This document shows positions 5,969 to 6,363 of a stretch of 6,363 nucleotides of DNA, piece after piece. The stretch comes from Thermoplasmata archaeon. GTDB lineage: Archaea > Thermoplasmatota > Thermoplasmata > Thermoplasmatales > Thermoplasmataceae. How positions within the stretch are numbered: the first letter of the stretch is position 1; the number at the start of each line of letters is the position of its first letter. The stretch is taken from contig JAKAYK010000058.1 in NCBI GenBank assembly GCA_021826765.1, positions 1 through 6,363 on the forward strand, written 5' to 3'. The position numbers and the translations under genes were made by a program. Below the pieces are notes generated by a model. It saw only the letters and a list, made by a program, of their open reading frames with translations, did no database searches and was not told the DNA's origin.

Positions 5969-6363
5969 GATACACCTACCTTAATTTCATAACTTCCACT
6001 GGAAACGGACCCCCCTCCCTCTACCATATTCAAGAAATATTCATGTATTCTCAAATCATGAGTGAGTTCCGGGTGAAACGTCAATCCAATCCTCTTGCCA
6101 CTTCTGACCATTACAGGGTTTCCCCTATCATATGCCATGACTTTGCAACTCCCAGGATCCCTTATAATAGGGGCCCTTATGAACACAGCAGTAAATTTTC
6201 CTATTCCTTCAATATCAATATCTTTGATGAATGACTGGAACTGTCTTCCGTATGCATTCCTGTTTATCTTAACATCTAAGATCCCCATGCCTGTTACTCT
6301 GTCATCTGCGGTGTCAGCAGAGGAAAGAATTAGCCCTGCACATGTCCCCATGAATGGAACATC
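5965..6363 (-). CDS. pdxT: Pyridoxal 5'-phosphate synthase glutaminase subunit, C-terminal part (5' truncated)
   Basis: PdxT hydrolyses glutamine and channels ammonia to PdxS, which builds PLP from ribose 5-phosphate and glyceraldehyde 3-phosphate. The frame is open to the window edge and gives the last 132 residues of a protein usually near 190-200. It begins DVPFMGTCAGLIL, with the nucleophile Cys in GTCAG. Family motifs follow: DVKINRNAYGRQFQSF, AVFIRAP and LTFHPELTHDLRIHEYFL, where His and Glu of HPE complete the catalytic triad. The ATG at 6351 is the internal Met of FMGTC, not the start. After the usual end (YFLNMV) comes an 18-residue tail, EGGGSVSSGSYEIKVGVS, whose first codons hold the right arm of the inverted repeat. 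The stop overlaps the gcvT start. pdxS is probably nearby upstream, out of view. Confidence 0.93.
   Translation of the reverse strand, partial: DVPFMGTCAGLILSSADTADDRVTGMGILDVKINRNAYGRQFQSFIKDIDIEGIGKFTAVFIRAPIIRDPGSCKVMAYDRGNPVMVRSGKRIGLTFHPELTHDLRIHEYFLNMVEGGGSVSSGSYEIKVGVS
5995..6019 (-). repeat. Right arm of an imperfect inverted repeat bracketing gcvT
   Basis: On the minus strand this is GGGAGGGGGGTCCG followed by TTTCCAGTGGA. It pairs with 4893-4917, differing at only 4 of 25 positions, about 1.08 kb away. It sits within pdxT coding sequence and encodes the Gly/Ser-rich part of the tail. It contains a perfect small palindrome, TTCCA-N-TGGAA (5994-6004). Confidence 0.6.

Overview
This window looks archaeal, most likely a euryarchaeon of the Thermoplasmatales type; that placement is inference. 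Arginine is written mostly as AGA/AGG and isoleucine often as ATA. AT-rich TATA-like boxes sit about 25 bases ahead of starts. The only ribonucleotide reductase seen is a B12-dependent class II enzyme. No rRNA, tRNA, CRISPR array, transposase or intein was seen.

Layout. (1) Positions 1-315, plus strand: the 3' end of a class II fumarase, with a 9-bp hairpin across its stop codon. (2) 367-1497, plus: a complete metal-dependent amidohydrolase of the imidazolonepropionase-like group, probably leaderless. (3) 1580-4254, minus: nrdJ, followed by an unrecognised 102-residue gene joined to it through a TAATG stop/start overlap. These converge on the amidohydrolase across about 80 bases. (4) 4255-4410: an AT-rich divergent promoter region. 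(5) 4411-4889, plus: two small tandem ORFs of unknown function. (6) 4922-6363, minus: the 3' part of pdxT (glutaminase subunit of PLP synthase) overlapping gcvT (aminomethyltransferase of the glycine cleavage system) by ATGA.

How the genes fit together. Fumarase belongs to central carbon metabolism. NrdJ makes deoxyribonucleotides. The pdxT-gcvT pair links PLP supply to the glycine cleavage system, whose P-protein needs PLP; this can feed one-carbon units to nucleotide synthesis. The amidohydrolase substrate is unknown.

The most unusual structure is a 25-bp imperfect inverted repeat (21 of 25 positions identical, no gaps). One arm lies 4 bases beyond the gcvT stop and the other in the last codons of pdxT, so the arms bracket gcvT. 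The gene between them is clearly more AT-rich than the sampled neighbours. This could mark an inserted gene cassette or a long-range RNA stem; neither is proven. The nrdJ-coupled 102-residue protein and the small ORF pair at 4411-4889 are the best candidates for undescribed genes.
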